DNA of 64,000 bases from DASPKT01 sp035626475. Its GTDB lineage: Bacteria; Pseudomonadota; Alphaproteobacteria; Azospirillales; Azospirillaceae. The notes below the pieces were generated by a model. The model was not told the DNA's origin, ran no database searches, and saw nothing but the letters and a program-made list of their open reading frames with translations. Of the stretch, positions 56,701 to 64,000 are shown one piece after another; position 1 is the first letter of the stretch; each line of letters opens with the position of its first letter. Made by a program: the position numbers and the translations under genes. Location: assembly GCA_035626475.1 (NCBI GenBank), contig DASPNP010000082.1, positions 1-64,000 of the forward strand. Reading direction: 5' to 3'.

Positions 56701-59493
56701 TTCACCGCCGCCCCGACCGACTCCTGGACGATCACGGGCGGGGGCGGCAACGACACGCTCACTGGCGGCGGCCATAACGACGTGTTCCGCTTCGGCGGCA
56801 CAGGCGAGGGCTTCGACCAGGTGAACGGCGGCGCGGGCTTCGACCGTCTAGAGGCCACGGCCGACGGCACGGTCGTCGGCCTCGCGTCGATCGTCTCGGT
56901 GGAGGCGATCAGCGGCAACGGCTTCGCCAACGTCTCGGTCGCCTTCTCGGATGCCGCCGACACCGTCTCCCTCGCCAGCCTGGCGCTGAGCGGCATCGCG
57001 CTGGTGCGCGGCGGCGGCGGCAACGACAGCATCCTGGGGACGGGGGCGGCCGATACGCTGGCGGGCGATGCCGGCAACGACACGCTGGACGGCGGCGACG
57101 GCGACGACCTCTTCCGCTATGGCGGCGCGGGCGAGGGCTTCGACAGCGTGGCCGGCGGCACGGGCAACGACACCATCGTTGCCGGGGCCGACGGTACGGT
57201 CATCGGCCTTCAGGCGGTCTCCGGCATCGAAGCTATCGACGCTGGCAGCTATACGAGCGTCGTCCTGCGCGGCGACAACGCCGGCAACAACCTGCAGCTT
57301 GGCGCCGTGTCGCTGTCCGGCATCAGCCTCATCGACGGCGGGGCCGGCGCCGACACCATCGTCGGAAGCGCCGCAGCGGACACCATAGTGGGCGGCTTGG
57401 GTGCCGACAATCTCGACGGCGGCGACGGCGACGACCTGTTCCTGGTCGCCGCCGGCGACGGCGACGATCTCGTCGCCGGCGGGAGCGGCAGCGACACGGT
57501 GCAGGCCGGCTCCGCCGGCGTGACGTTCACGTTCAACCGCCTGTCAGGCGTGGAGGCGATCTCCGGCGGCGGCTTCGCCAACGTGGTTCTCGCGGGCACC
57601 TCCTCGGGCGATACCATCAGCCTCGCCGGCCTCACCCTGACCGGCATCGCTCGCGTCGACGGGCTCGACGGCAACGATACGATGACGGGTTCCTCGGGCG
57701 CCGACACGCTGGCGGGCGGGGCCGGCAACGACAACCTGGACGGCGGCGACGGCGACGACGTGTTCCTGATCGCGGGTACGGGCGACGGCCTCGACAGCAT
57801 CGTCGGCGGGCTCGGCAACGACGTCATCAGGGCAGCCGCCGACGGTACGGTGCTGAGCTTCCGAGGCTACAACGGGATCGAGAGCATCTCAGGAGGAGGC
57901 TTCGCCAATGTTGTGATCCGCGGCGACGCCGCGGCCAACACGCTGGACTTCCGCACCATCGCGCTCTCCGGAATCGCGACCATCGACGGCGCCGCCGGCA
58001 ACGACACGATCTACGGCTCGGCCGGGGACGACACGCTCAATGGCGGCGCCGGTGCCGACAGCCTGGTCGGCGGAGCCGGCAACGACACCTACCTCTTCGA
58101 CAACTCCACCCTGACGCTCGACACAATCTCGGACAGTGCCGGCACCGACACGATCCGCGCCACCGTCGCGGGCGCCCGGCTGCAGGTCACCGGTCTCGCC
58201 GGCATCGAGGCGCTGTCCAGCGGCGGCTTCAGCGACGTCGGCATCATGCTGGCGGGCGGCAACAACAACGTGAGCCTCGCCGGCATGACGATGGACGGCG
58301 TGGTCTTCCTGGACGGTGCCAGCGGCAACGACACCCTGGCCGGTTCGTCCTTCTCCGACCACCTGATCGGCGGCCTGGGCGACGACAGCCTCTCGGGTGG
58401 CATTGGCAATGACACGCTGGACGGCGGCGACGGCAACGACGCGCAGGACGGCGGCGACGGCGACGATCTCTTCCTCATCAACAGCAGCTCGCCCGGAACG
58501 GACTCATTCAACGGCGGCGCCGGATTCGACACGGTGCGTATCGTCGGCTCCAAGGCCTTCACCCTGACCACGATCTCGAGCATTGAGCGGATCGAGGGAG
58601 ACGCCGACCCGACCTATACCGTCCAGATCTTCGGTACCGCGGGAGCCGAGAACTGGAACTTTTCGGGCACCCAGGTCGTGCATGTAGACATGATCAGCTC
58701 CGGCGGCGGCAACGACACGGTAACCGGCAGCGCGGCCGGGGACGTCCTTCAGGGGGCGGCGGGCAACGACTCGCTGGATGGCGGCGGCGGCGACGACGTG
58801 TTCGTCTATGTCGGCGCGCCGGGCGACGCCAGTGCCGACACCGTGGTTGGCGGCGCTGGCAACGACCGCATCGAGGCGCGAGGTCATAGCGCGCAGATCA
58901 CGCTGGCGTCGGTTTCCGGTGTGGAACTCGTCACCGCGAACGGCTTCACCAACGTGAGCGTGTTCGGCAACGCCGCCGGCAACGTCCTCGACTTCTCCGC
59001 GGTGGAGCTGGTGTCCATCGTCAGCATCGATGGCCAGGGCGGCAACGACAGCCTCGTTGGGTCCGTCGGCGCCGACAATCTCCTGGGCAACCTCGGCGAC
59101 GACACGCTTAGGGGCGGCGACGGGGCGGACACGCTGACCGGCGGCGGCGGTCGCGACGTGATGCATGGCGGGGCCGGCGCCGACCGGTTCCGCTACGCCA
59201 CGACGACCGACACCACCACGGCGGCCCAGGCGGATCGGATCGAGGATTTCACGGTCGGCAGCGACATCATCGATTTGCTGAACGTGGACGCCAACAGCTT
59301 GAACGCCGGCAACGACGCCTTCAGCTGGCTTGGGACCGCCGCCTTCAGCAAAGTGGCGGGCCAGCTCCGCCACGAGTTCCGCGCCGACGGCAACACCTGG
59401 ATCCTGGGTGACAGGAACGGCGACGGAGTCTCGGACTTCGAGATCGTCCTGACCGGGACCATCACGCTGGCGGCAGGCGACTTCGTGCTCTGA
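53770..59493 (+). CDS. Giant RTX/cadherin-like calcium-binding secreted protein
   Basis: 1,907 residues, no Sec signal, expected to leave by a type I system. Order: RTX nonapeptide block (GGxGxDxLx) to about residue 140; a globular part with one cadherin-like unit near 280-355; a short RTX block; four ~100-residue cadherin-like (CADG) repeats, each ending TFTITVSDVNEAP-like (about 560-960); then a series of ~113-residue modules mixing RTX motifs with IEAISGGGFANV strands (to about 1480); more RTX; and a C-terminal block DRIEDFTVGSDIIDLLNVD typical of type I secretion ends. The ATG at 53770 is preferred to 53761 for spacing from GGGAG. Probably an adhesin or surface-layer/biofilm protein. Confidence 0.88.
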   Translation: MPTYIGDQNGPTNDSIGGSSGNDLIQGLAGNDQLNGLGGDDTVEGGSQGDTLFGGTGNDRLFGESDVDQLYGDDGDDFLDGGASADSLYGGIGNDTLDAGASGSGDRLYGGDGQDRLLSGTISSVLDGGQGNDRIIFLGGEATVEGGYGSDNIQFAVVGRVIAYDSDGGDVVGFESDEFFVSKSDLYFERQGDDMLVSTILDKADNGIELGFVLKNFYGPTNAFSAVYDSSGQQVALQPYRTNAPGVIYNWSGAATPSINEGNYLFGESFGLRAAMTSPIPAANPVFSLSNDGGGRFVIDAGTGTVSIKDGATFDYETEPGVLITVTATVSATNGVTYSTSSSKDFLVGINDVLLTKTWIGTSGADVHTVAEKTERWILTGGNGNDSLTGGHQNDVFQVSGSGQGFDSVDGGAGTDTIRATSAGTVIGLTALKNIEVIDGNGFQVTVSGGAAADALDFSTVTLTGIAMVRGGDGNDTLTGGSANDVLRGDAGDDSLAGGGGTADIAVYAGAKADYGVAKGAGGIYTVSGAEGSDTLSGIEILRFSDGDVSLFDAPGSISDADGTADTVAENAAAGTAVGITAQSVDPNPGDTVAYSLTSDAGGRFQIDAATGVVTVKGGALLNFEAATSHQITVQASDGVLSTSKTFTITVSDVNEAPAMPVDADAATNTVDEGSASGAAVGITAQATDPDAGAAVTYSLADDAGGRFQIDAVTGVVTVKDGTLLDHAAAASHQITVQASDGALASTKSFTIAVARVNFAPSPAEDVDVAPDTVAENAAAGALVGITAFATDANVGDVVTYSLSDDAGGRFQIDAATGVVSVRNGALLNFEAASSHQITVQASDGVASSSRGFTVVVTDANDAPTAPADTDAASDSVAEGAAAGTLVGITAQATDADAGAVLTYSLSNDAGGRFQIDAATGVVTVKDGTLLDHETATGHAIEVVVSDGTASSSKGFTVAVANVVEGRVQVLGAGADTFTAAPTDSWTITGGGGNDTLTGGGHNDVFRFGGTGEGFDQVNGGAGFDRLEATADGTVVGLASIVSVEAISGNGFANVSVAFSDAADTVSLASLALSGIALVRGGGGNDSILGTGAADTLAGDAGNDTLDGGDGDDLFRYGGAGEGFDSVAGGTGNDTIVAGADGTVIGLQAVSGIEAIDAGSYTSVVLRGDNAGNNLQLGAVSLSGISLIDGGAGADTIVGSAAADTIVGGLGADNLDGGDGDDLFLVAAGDGDDLVAGGSGSDTVQAGSAGVTFTFNRLSGVEAISGGGFANVVLAGTSSGDTISLAGLTLTGIARVDGLDGNDTMTGSSGADTLAGGAGNDNLDGGDGDDVFLIAGTGDGLDSIVGGLGNDVIRAAADGTVLSFRGYNGIESISGGGFANVVIRGDAAANTLDFRTIALSGIATIDGAAGNDTIYGSAGDDTLNGGAGADSLVGGAGNDTYLFDNSTLTLDTISDSAGTDTIRATVAGARLQVTGLAGIEALSSGGFSDVGIMLAGGNNNVSLAGMTMDGVVFLDGASGNDTLAGSSFSDHLIGGLGDDSLSGGIGNDTLDGGDGNDAQDGGDGDDLFLINSSSPGTDSFNGGAGFDTVRIVGSKAFTLTTISSIERIEGDADPTYTVQIFGTAGAENWNFSGTQVVHVDMISSGGGNDTVTGSAAGDVLQGAAGNDSLDGGGGDDVFVYVGAPGDASADTVVGGAGNDRIEARGHSAQITLASVSGVELVTANGFTNVSVFGNAAGNVLDFSAVELVSIVSIDGQGGNDSLVGSVGADNLLGNLGDDTLRGGDGADTLTGGGGRDVMHGGAGADRFRYATTTDTTTAAQADRIEDFTVGSDIIDLLNVDANSLNAGNDAFSWLGTAAFSKVAGQLRHEFRADGNTWILGDRNGDGVSDFEIVLTGTITLAAGDFVL

Positions 59494-59504
59494 CGTTGGG
59501 CTGA

Positions 59505-59531
59505 AACGGGGGTGCCCTTGGCACCCCCGTT
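59505..59531. terminator. Bidirectional terminator between the convergent RTX genes
   Basis: AACGGGGGTGCC and GGCACCCCCGTT form a perfect 12-bp stem with a three-base loop, 12 bp after the first RTX stop. It sits between two convergent genes. Confidence 0.8.
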
Positions 59532-59624
59532 CTCCTAGGTTGCCCTGGTGCCGCGCCGCCCACCATCCCAGGGCAGAGATCGACTTGGGACAGTACCGGC
59601 GGCGCAGTTCCGCAAACTCCTTGT

Positions 59625-62090
59625 TCAGCCTATCGGCGCGAAGCCGACGAGCTCGGCGCTAGCCAGCGTCCCACCCAGGTCGACGAAGCCGCTGCCGGTC
59701 CAGTAGATCGCGGCGCCGCCGCTTTCCCGCAGCAGGACGTCGTCGCGGCCGTCGCCGTTGAAGTCGCCCACGCCGCCCACGTTCCACCCGGCGGACAAGG
59801 TGACGAAGGTCCGGAAGCCGTCGGGCCCCTGGCCGATGTCCCAGAAGACCAGCGCCCGGCTGTTCGCGTTGAAGAACAGCAGGTCGTCGGCGCCGTCTCC
59901 CGTGAGCTGCCCGATGCCGGCAACGCTCCAGCCGGACCCGGGAGCCAATGACAGCAGGTCGACGAAGCCCGAGCCATTCCAGTAGAGCAGGGCGCCCGTA
60001 GCCGTATCCTGGAACAGCACGTCACCGCGCCCGTAGCCGTCGAGGTTGCCGATGCCGCGTACCTCGAAGCCGGCCGCCAGCGTCAGGAAGGGCTGGGCCT
60101 GCCCGCTGGCCATGTCCAGGAACCGCAGCTCTCCGCCAAGTCCCCTGAGCAGGACCTCCTCCGCCGCCGACCCGGTGAAGTCGCCTGTGCCGACCGGCTC
60201 GAATCCGGCACCGGCCGGAAGCTCATTGAAGCCGGCCGCTCCCTTGGTCGGGTCCCACCAGCGCACGTTCCCGTCGGCATCGCGCAGCAGCAGGTCCGCC
60301 CGCCCGTCGCCCGAGAAGTCGCCTACGGCGAGCACCTGCGCGGTGGAAAGGGACAGCAGGCCCGAGAACCCCTCCGCCCCCTTGCGGCTGTCCCAGCTCA
60401 CCAGGTCGCCGCTCGGCTGGCGCAGCAGGAAGCGCGCGGCCGAGCCGCCGCCGTCGTCGTCCCGGATGGTGCCAATAGCCGTCAGGGTGGGGTTGCCGCC
60501 GACGAAGCTGGCTTCGGCCAGATTGGAGAGCACCAGGCCGAAGATCTCATCCGGTTCCGCGGTCGTGTCGCCGTTCACCACGACGGTCACCGTCGCCGCC
60601 GTCTGGCCGGGGACGAAGGACAGGGAGGCGGAGAACGGCTGGAAGTCCTCGCCGCTGACAGCCGTGCCGGAGGCGGTGGCGGCCACCATCGACACCGGCG
60701 TCAGGGGCGCCTCGCTGAGGCTGACCATGAAGGTCAGGACGCTGGTGCCGGCGCTGCCCTCCAGGATCGAGACCGGCGCCACCCGCACCACCGGCCGGTC
60801 GTCGTCCTGGATGGTACCGGTGGCGACGATGGAGGCCGCCCGATCCTTGAAGTAGGCTCCGGTCACGCCGGAGAGCTCCAGCTGGAACGTCTCGTCGGGC
60901 TCGACCGAGCTGTCGGGGATCAGGGGCACGGCGACCGTCGCCGATGTCTCGCCGGCGGGAATGGTGATCGTCCGGCTGACCGCGACGTAGTCAGCACCAG
61001 CCTTGGCGGTACCGTCCCGGGTGGCGAGCCGGACCGTCACGTCGGCAGCGGCGGCTGCGGAAAGCGTGAGCGTGAAGGTGAGCTCCGAGGTGCCGCCGGT
61101 GCCCTCGCGCATGGTGGCGTTGGCGACGGCGAGGGTGGGCCGGAGCAGATCCTCCAGGTCGTACACTGTCCCGGCGAAGCTGACGCGCTCGACGTTGCGC
61201 AAGGCGTCGGAGCCGACGCGGACGGAGCCGTCGGGTTGGCGGGCCAGGGTTGCGGTGCCGAGGGCTTCCGCGAAGACGGCGAGGTCGTTGCCGTCGCCGC
61301 CGTCGATCACGTCGCCGTTGGGACCGCCCGACAGCGTGTCGTCGCCGGCGCCGCCGTTGAGCGTGTCGCCGCCGATGCCGCCGCTGAGGGAGTCGTCGCC
61401 GGCATCGCCGGAGAGGCTGTCGGCGCCGTTGCCCCCGTTGATCGTGTCGTTGCCCAAGCCTCCCGCGACGGTCGAGGCGCTCGTCGTCGTGATCAAGTTG
61501 TCCAGGCCGTTCCCGACGAGGTTGGCGAAGCTGCCGACCAAGATGGCGTTCTCGACGTTGTCGGGCATGCGGCCGACGAAGCTGTTCGCGGGCGCCGGCA
61601 CGACCATGGTGTCGGTACCCTCTCCCGGCAGCTCCTCGATGACCCAGGTGCTGTTGCCGACCTCGTAGGTGTCGTCGCCGGTGCCGCCGCGCATCGTGAA
61701 CACGGCGCCGGGCTCCAGGGCGAGGGTGCTTGCCGGCGCAATCAGCCTGTCGTTGCCGACGCCTCCGATTGCCAGCCCCCCAGTACGGACGAAGGTGAAA
61801 TCGAGCCGGTCGTCGCCCGCGCCGCCGTCCAAGGTGTCGCGGCCGCTGTAGGCCTCCAGCGTGTCGCTGCCCACCCCGCCTGACAGGAAGTCGTCGCCCA
61901 GGTGGCCGCGGATGGAGTCGTCGCCCGCCTCGCCGAAGATGGTGTCGTTGCCAAGCGAGCCGTCCAGCGTGTCATTGCCGGCTCCGCCCCGCAGCAGGTC
62001 GTTGCCCAGCTCTCCAAGGACCAGGTCGTTGTCGTCGCTGCCAACGAGGGTGTCGTTCCCGGAGCTGCCGGTCAAAGTCACGCCAGGCAT
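59625..62090 (-). CDS. RTX / Calx-beta / VCBS-repeat secreted protein
   Basis: 821 residues from MPGVTLTGSSGNDTLVGSDDND. Order: RTX nonapeptides (LGELGNDLLRGGAGNDTLDGSLGNDTIFG...) to about residue 115 and again 210-275; two Calx-beta domains (ATMREGTGGTSELTFTLTLS...SSVEPDETFQLELSG and VSILEGSAGTSVLTFMVSLS...TTAEPDEIFGLVLSN) around 320-540; then FG-GAP/VCBS-type repeats (VLAVGDFSGDGRADLLLRDADGNVRWWD and similar, about 565-821) that may form a beta-propeller. Calcium binding at several levels; extracellular. Convergent with the other RTX gene. Confidence 0.85.
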   Translation of the reverse strand: MPGVTLTGSSGNDTLVGSDDNDLVLGELGNDLLRGGAGNDTLDGSLGNDTIFGEAGDDSIRGHLGDDFLSGGVGSDTLEAYSGRDTLDGGAGDDRLDFTFVRTGGLAIGGVGNDRLIAPASTLALEPGAVFTMRGGTGDDTYEVGNSTWVIEELPGEGTDTMVVPAPANSFVGRMPDNVENAILVGSFANLVGNGLDNLITTTSASTVAGGLGNDTINGGNGADSLSGDAGDDSLSGGIGGDTLNGGAGDDTLSGGPNGDVIDGGDGNDLAVFAEALGTATLARQPDGSVRVGSDALRNVERVSFAGTVYDLEDLLRPTLAVANATMREGTGGTSELTFTLTLSAAAAADVTVRLATRDGTAKAGADYVAVSRTITIPAGETSATVAVPLIPDSSVEPDETFQLELSGVTGAYFKDRAASIVATGTIQDDDRPVVRVAPVSILEGSAGTSVLTFMVSLSEAPLTPVSMVAATASGTAVSGEDFQPFSASLSFVPGQTAATVTVVVNGDTTAEPDEIFGLVLSNLAEASFVGGNPTLTAIGTIRDDDGGGSAARFLLRQPSGDLVSWDSRKGAEGFSGLLSLSTAQVLAVGDFSGDGRADLLLRDADGNVRWWDPTKGAAGFNELPAGAGFEPVGTGDFTGSAAEEVLLRGLGGELRFLDMASGQAQPFLTLAAGFEVRGIGNLDGYGRGDVLFQDTATGALLYWNGSGFVDLLSLAPGSGWSVAGIGQLTGDGADDLLFFNANSRALVFWDIGQGPDGFRTFVTLSAGWNVGGVGDFNGDGRDDVLLRESGGAAIYWTGSGFVDLGGTLASAELVGFAPIG

Positions 62091-62216
62091 CGCGCCTCCA
62101 CGGCATATCGGATCTTGAAGGACGTGCATTCGACCTGCAGGGCTGCACCCCGGTATTTGCCTAGGGCTCTCGCCTCAGGAGTGCATCGGTCGGCCGCATG
62201 CACGTCTGCGTAACTC

Positions 62217-62275
62217 ATCGTCTACATCAGATGTAGGCGATCGTCTACATTACACTGATCGTCTGTAGACGCATC
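62217..62275. promoter_or_regulatory. Composite operator upstream of the XRE regulator
   Basis: ATCGTCTACAT (62217-62227) is mirrored by ATGTAGGCGAT (62231-62241) around CAG; a third copy, ATCGTCTACAT (62240-62250), follows; then ATCGTCTGTAGACG (62258-62271). The same 11-mer recurs at 62648-62658 before the next gene. Confidence 0.65.
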
Positions 62276-62301
62276 GTCGACAGGGGCGGCTCGCTGCACC
62301 T

Positions 62302-62550
62302 ATGGACGTGTGCAAGCAAGTTGGCGCCAATCTGAGGCGGCTGCGGCAGGCCCGGGGATGGTCGCAGGAGGAACTGGGCTTTGAGTCCGGCGTGCACCGC
62401 ACCTACATCTCCGACCTGGAGCGTGGAACGCGCAACCCTAGCCTTACCCTCCTCTGGGAGCTATCGCAGGCACTCGGCGTACGGCTGACCGAACTCGTTG
62501 ACCTGGACTCCTCCCCGGATCGTCGAGGCGAGCCGCGCCGAACGGCTTGA
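62302..62550 (+). CDS. XRE-family helix-turn-helix regulator
   Basis: 82 residues. The HTH_3 domain covers nearly all of it: VGANLRRLRQARGWSQEELGFESGVHRTYISDLERGTRNPSLTLLWELSQALGVRLTELV. It resembles the regulator at 16832 in element 1 and belongs to the same compact group. It is probably the protein that binds the repeated ATCGTCTACAT sites ahead of its own gene and of the following gene. Confidence 0.9.
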   Translation: MDVCKQVGANLRRLRQARGWSQEELGFESGVHRTYISDLERGTRNPSLTLLWELSQALGVRLTELVDLDSSPDRRGEPRRTA

Positions 62551-62647
62551 GCCCGCGGCACCGCAAGAGTGCGAGGCGGGAGGCGGCGTCCGCGGCGCCG
62601 ATGCGCGAGTGAGCGCCGACTCGTTGAATGCGGCGCCATTGTCGGCT

Positions 62648-62658
62648 ATCGTCTACAT
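62648..62658 (+). promoter_or_regulatory. Extra copy of the ATCGTCTACAT motif
   Basis: An exact copy of the 11-mer seen twice before the XRE gene, here 11 bp before the ATG at 62670. Confidence 0.5.
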
Positions 62659-62669
62659 CTGCGGCTCCG

Positions 62670-62981
62670 ATGAGCTGGGTTTCCCGTGGTTCACAGGGCG
62701 GCTTCTCGAACATGGTCCAGCGCTTGGCCTCCAGCCGGCCTGTCAACACGGCGGTCATCGGCACCAAGGGCGCGGTAAGGATCGCCTACGCCTACTTCGA
62801 ACCGGAGGCGGGGCGGGTCGTGCTGGAGCTCATCGAGGTCGGCGATTGGACGCGGCGGGGGCCCGCCAGGACCACTCGCCATTCCATGAGCTGCGACGCC
62901 GCCGAGGACCTTGCGAGTACATTGCGCGAAGCCACCCGCCAGGCCAAGCTCGCGGGACGGCCGGCCCAGGGCCGGCGCTGA
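62670..62981 (+). CDS. Small hypothetical protein, likely in the XRE regulon
   Basis: 103 residues from MSWVSRGSQGGFSNMVQRLASSRPVNTAVIG. The body TKGAVRIAYAYFEPEAGRVVLELIEVGDWTRRGPARTTRHSMSCDAAEDLASTLREATRQAKLAG reads as a small alpha/beta protein. No family recognised. An alternative start is the ATG at 62712. The upstream 11-mer shared with the XRE operator suggests common control. Confidence 0.55.
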   Translation: MSWVSRGSQGGFSNMVQRLASSRPVNTAVIGTKGAVRIAYAYFEPEAGRVVLELIEVGDWTRRGPARTTRHSMSCDAAEDLASTLREATRQAKLAGRPAQGRR

Positions 62982-63054
62982 CCCGAACGCGGGCCCCAAG
63001 GGTTAGGACGCAGCGGCGGTCCGCGCCTTGGCCCAGCCGCGGCGCCTGCCGCCT

Positions 63055-63990
63055 TCAGCGTGCGACGCCGCCGAATTCCACCGTGACCGCGACAGGGCAG
63101 TGGTCGGAGAGCCGCTCCTGCTCTGCCACCGGGATCTCCACGACGTCGTGGCTGCCCTTCACGATGCGCCCGCCCAGGTCGGCCGACATGGCGATGTGGT
63201 CGATGAACTCCGGGTACCTGGGATTGCAGGTGCTGGTGGTGAGCTCGGCCGCCTTGGCGACGCGGGCGGGGCCGGTGCCGGCGAGCGCCGCCCACAGCCG
63301 GTCGCCAGGCAGGTCCAGGCGCCGGTTGAAGTCGCCGGCGATGACGAAGCTGCGGCCGGCGGCAACCTGGGCGGCCACCCAGCCAGCAAGGACCTCCTGC
63401 TGGCGCCGGCTGTCCTCGCATGCCTTGGCCGTGCGCTCGTTTGCGGCGGCGTCCTCCTTGGCCGAGAAGCAGCCCGACTTCAGGTGAAGGCCCAGCATCG
63501 TCACCGGACCGCTGGCGGTCCCTACGGTCACCACGGCGCCGCGGCGAAGGGATCGGTTGCCGCAGCCCCTGGCGAAGGGCCGGTCGTCCAATTCCAGCAG
63601 GTCCGGCTCCTGGCGGAAGCTAATGCCCTTGCGAATGGCGAAGCCGGGCCGCTGCACGTCCTCCTCGTCGGTCATGACGATCTCGTAGCGCGCGGGATCG
63701 AACACCTTCGCCGCCTCTTCCGGCCCGTCCACCTCCTGGAAGGCGATGATGTCGGCGTCCAGGGCGTCGGCGATGCGTCTCAGGCCCGCCACGTCCTGGG
63801 CGCGCTGCAGCGCTCCGTCCTTCATCTCGCAGAGCTTGGCACCGTTCTCAGGCAGGCAGTCGCAGCGCTCGGAGCGCCACTCCAGGTTCCAGGTCGCCAG
63901 TTTCAAGGCTCCAGCCGGCCCGGGTTGCGGGGCAGGCGTGCAGGCGCCGACGGCGAGGGCGAATAGAAGAGCAGCGATCAAGCGGCGCAT
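63055..63990 (-). CDS. Endonuclease/exonuclease/phosphatase-family lipoprotein (second copy)
   Basis: 311 residues. Lipobox LAVGAC after MRRLIAALLFA. EEP catalytic motifs are intact: KLATWNLEWRSE, ADIIAFQEVDG, LGLHLKSGC, FVIAGDFNRRLD, RLSDHCPVAVTV. Very similar to the product at 24648-25586 in element 1, including long shared runs such as KYEIVMTDEEDVQRPGFAIRKG (first residue R in place of K here). An in-frame TTG lies three codons upstream at 63999; I prefer the ATG. The copies probably arose by transfer or duplication involving a related element. Confidence 0.85.
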   Translation of the reverse strand: MRRLIAALLFALAVGACTPAPQPGPAGALKLATWNLEWRSERCDCLPENGAKLCEMKDGALQRAQDVAGLRRIADALDADIIAFQEVDGPEEAAKVFDPARYEIVMTDEEDVQRPGFAIRKGISFRQEPDLLELDDRPFARGCGNRSLRRGAVVTVGTASGPVTMLGLHLKSGCFSAKEDAAANERTAKACEDSRRQQEVLAGWVAAQVAAGRSFVIAGDFNRRLDLPGDRLWAALAGTGPARVAKAAELTTSTCNPRYPEFIDHIAMSADLGGRIVKGSHDVVEIPVAEQERLSDHCPVAVTVEFGGVAR

Positions 63991-64000
63991 GGGGATCAAC

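Larger units (their letters stand above)
52030..64000. mobile_element. Element 3 (partial): putative Tn7-like transposon end in comM
   Basis: Starts TGTTA at the point where comM breaks. The first 68 bp contain three tandem ~21-bp repeats, as expected for TnsB-type transposase binding. The five bases just before it are GCGGT; the complement ACCGC is the duplication I recall for comM-targeting Tn6022/AbaR-type elements. No transposase gene lies in the visible part, so the assignment rests on the end structure and position. The right boundary is outside the window and the interval given runs to the window edge. Confidence 0.6.

Noticed and set aside
53770..62090. Dense short DNA repeats that could suggest a CRISPR or satellite array
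   Set aside because: They are in phase with codons for RTX, cadherin-like and VCBS repeats; unit lengths and spacers do not fit CRISPR.

Overview
The window is high-GC DNA that looks like an alphaproteobacterial chromosome. The gene content fits the Azospirillum/Skermanella side of Rhodospirillales, but this is inferred from gene style only and no rRNA is present. Positions 1-9999 are ordinary core chromosome: the tail of a short-chain dehydrogenase, glgC, an ammonium channel, a CcdAB-like toxin-antitoxin pair, a zinc-type asparaginase with a His-rich leader, a SpoU-type RNA methyltransferase, gpt, a tRNA-Arg(ACG), membrane and periplasmic proteins, and the 5' part of comM (Mg-chelatase-like helicase used in natural transformation).

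From there the window is a nested insertion hot spot, because comM is broken three times. (1) 10000-41304 is a 31.3-kb transposon with 33-bp terminal inverted repeats (one mismatch) and an 8-bp target duplication, GGAGACCG. It carries an IS1595-family transposase facing a DUF6471-type gene across two matching 18-bp operators. (2) After 46 bp of comM that continue in frame, 41351-51816 is a 10.5-kb element with a large serine recombinase at its right end. (3) After a further 213 bp of comM (Walker A region), the reading frame is cut at 52030 by a sequence that starts TGT and holds three tandem ~21-bp repeats. This looks like the end of a Tn7-like transposon that runs out of the window. Joined together, the three comM pieces give one continuous protein.

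Cargo of element 1, left to right: small winged-helix proteins; a RusA-like nuclease coupled to a PD-(D/E)XK/HEPN protein; a DEDDh exonuclease operon; an MBL nuclease + E2-E1-JAB triple fusion + 4-TM protein, a ubiquitin-like conjugation system and likely antiphage; an EEP phosphatase lipoprotein coupled to a membrane protein; a quorum-sensing operon (luxR, lux-box-like site, luxI, cytochrome P450, ribbon-helix-helix protein); a putative graspetide (ATP-grasp RiPP) cluster with HlyD, ATP-grasp ligase, double-glycine precursor, EreA/ChaN-like secreted protein and C39 peptidase ABC exporter; a truncated luxR copy; and an MmeI-like restriction-modification enzyme. Element 2 carries a coupled four-gene operon of unknown function, an m5C methyltransferase with a PmeII-like endonuclease, an ECF sigma factor, a small serine recombinase, a GIY-YIG protein and the large serine recombinase. 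The third region carries a 1,907-residue RTX/cadherin-like protein preceded by a CRP-type palindrome, a second RTX/Calx-beta/VCBS protein, an XRE regulator with an elaborate operator, and a paralogue of the EEP lipoprotein found in element 1.

Calls rest on reading the sequence and recalled family motifs; no database search was run. Starts were moved from the longest frame wherever a ribosome binding site, a family boundary or a coupled stop/start favoured an internal codon.
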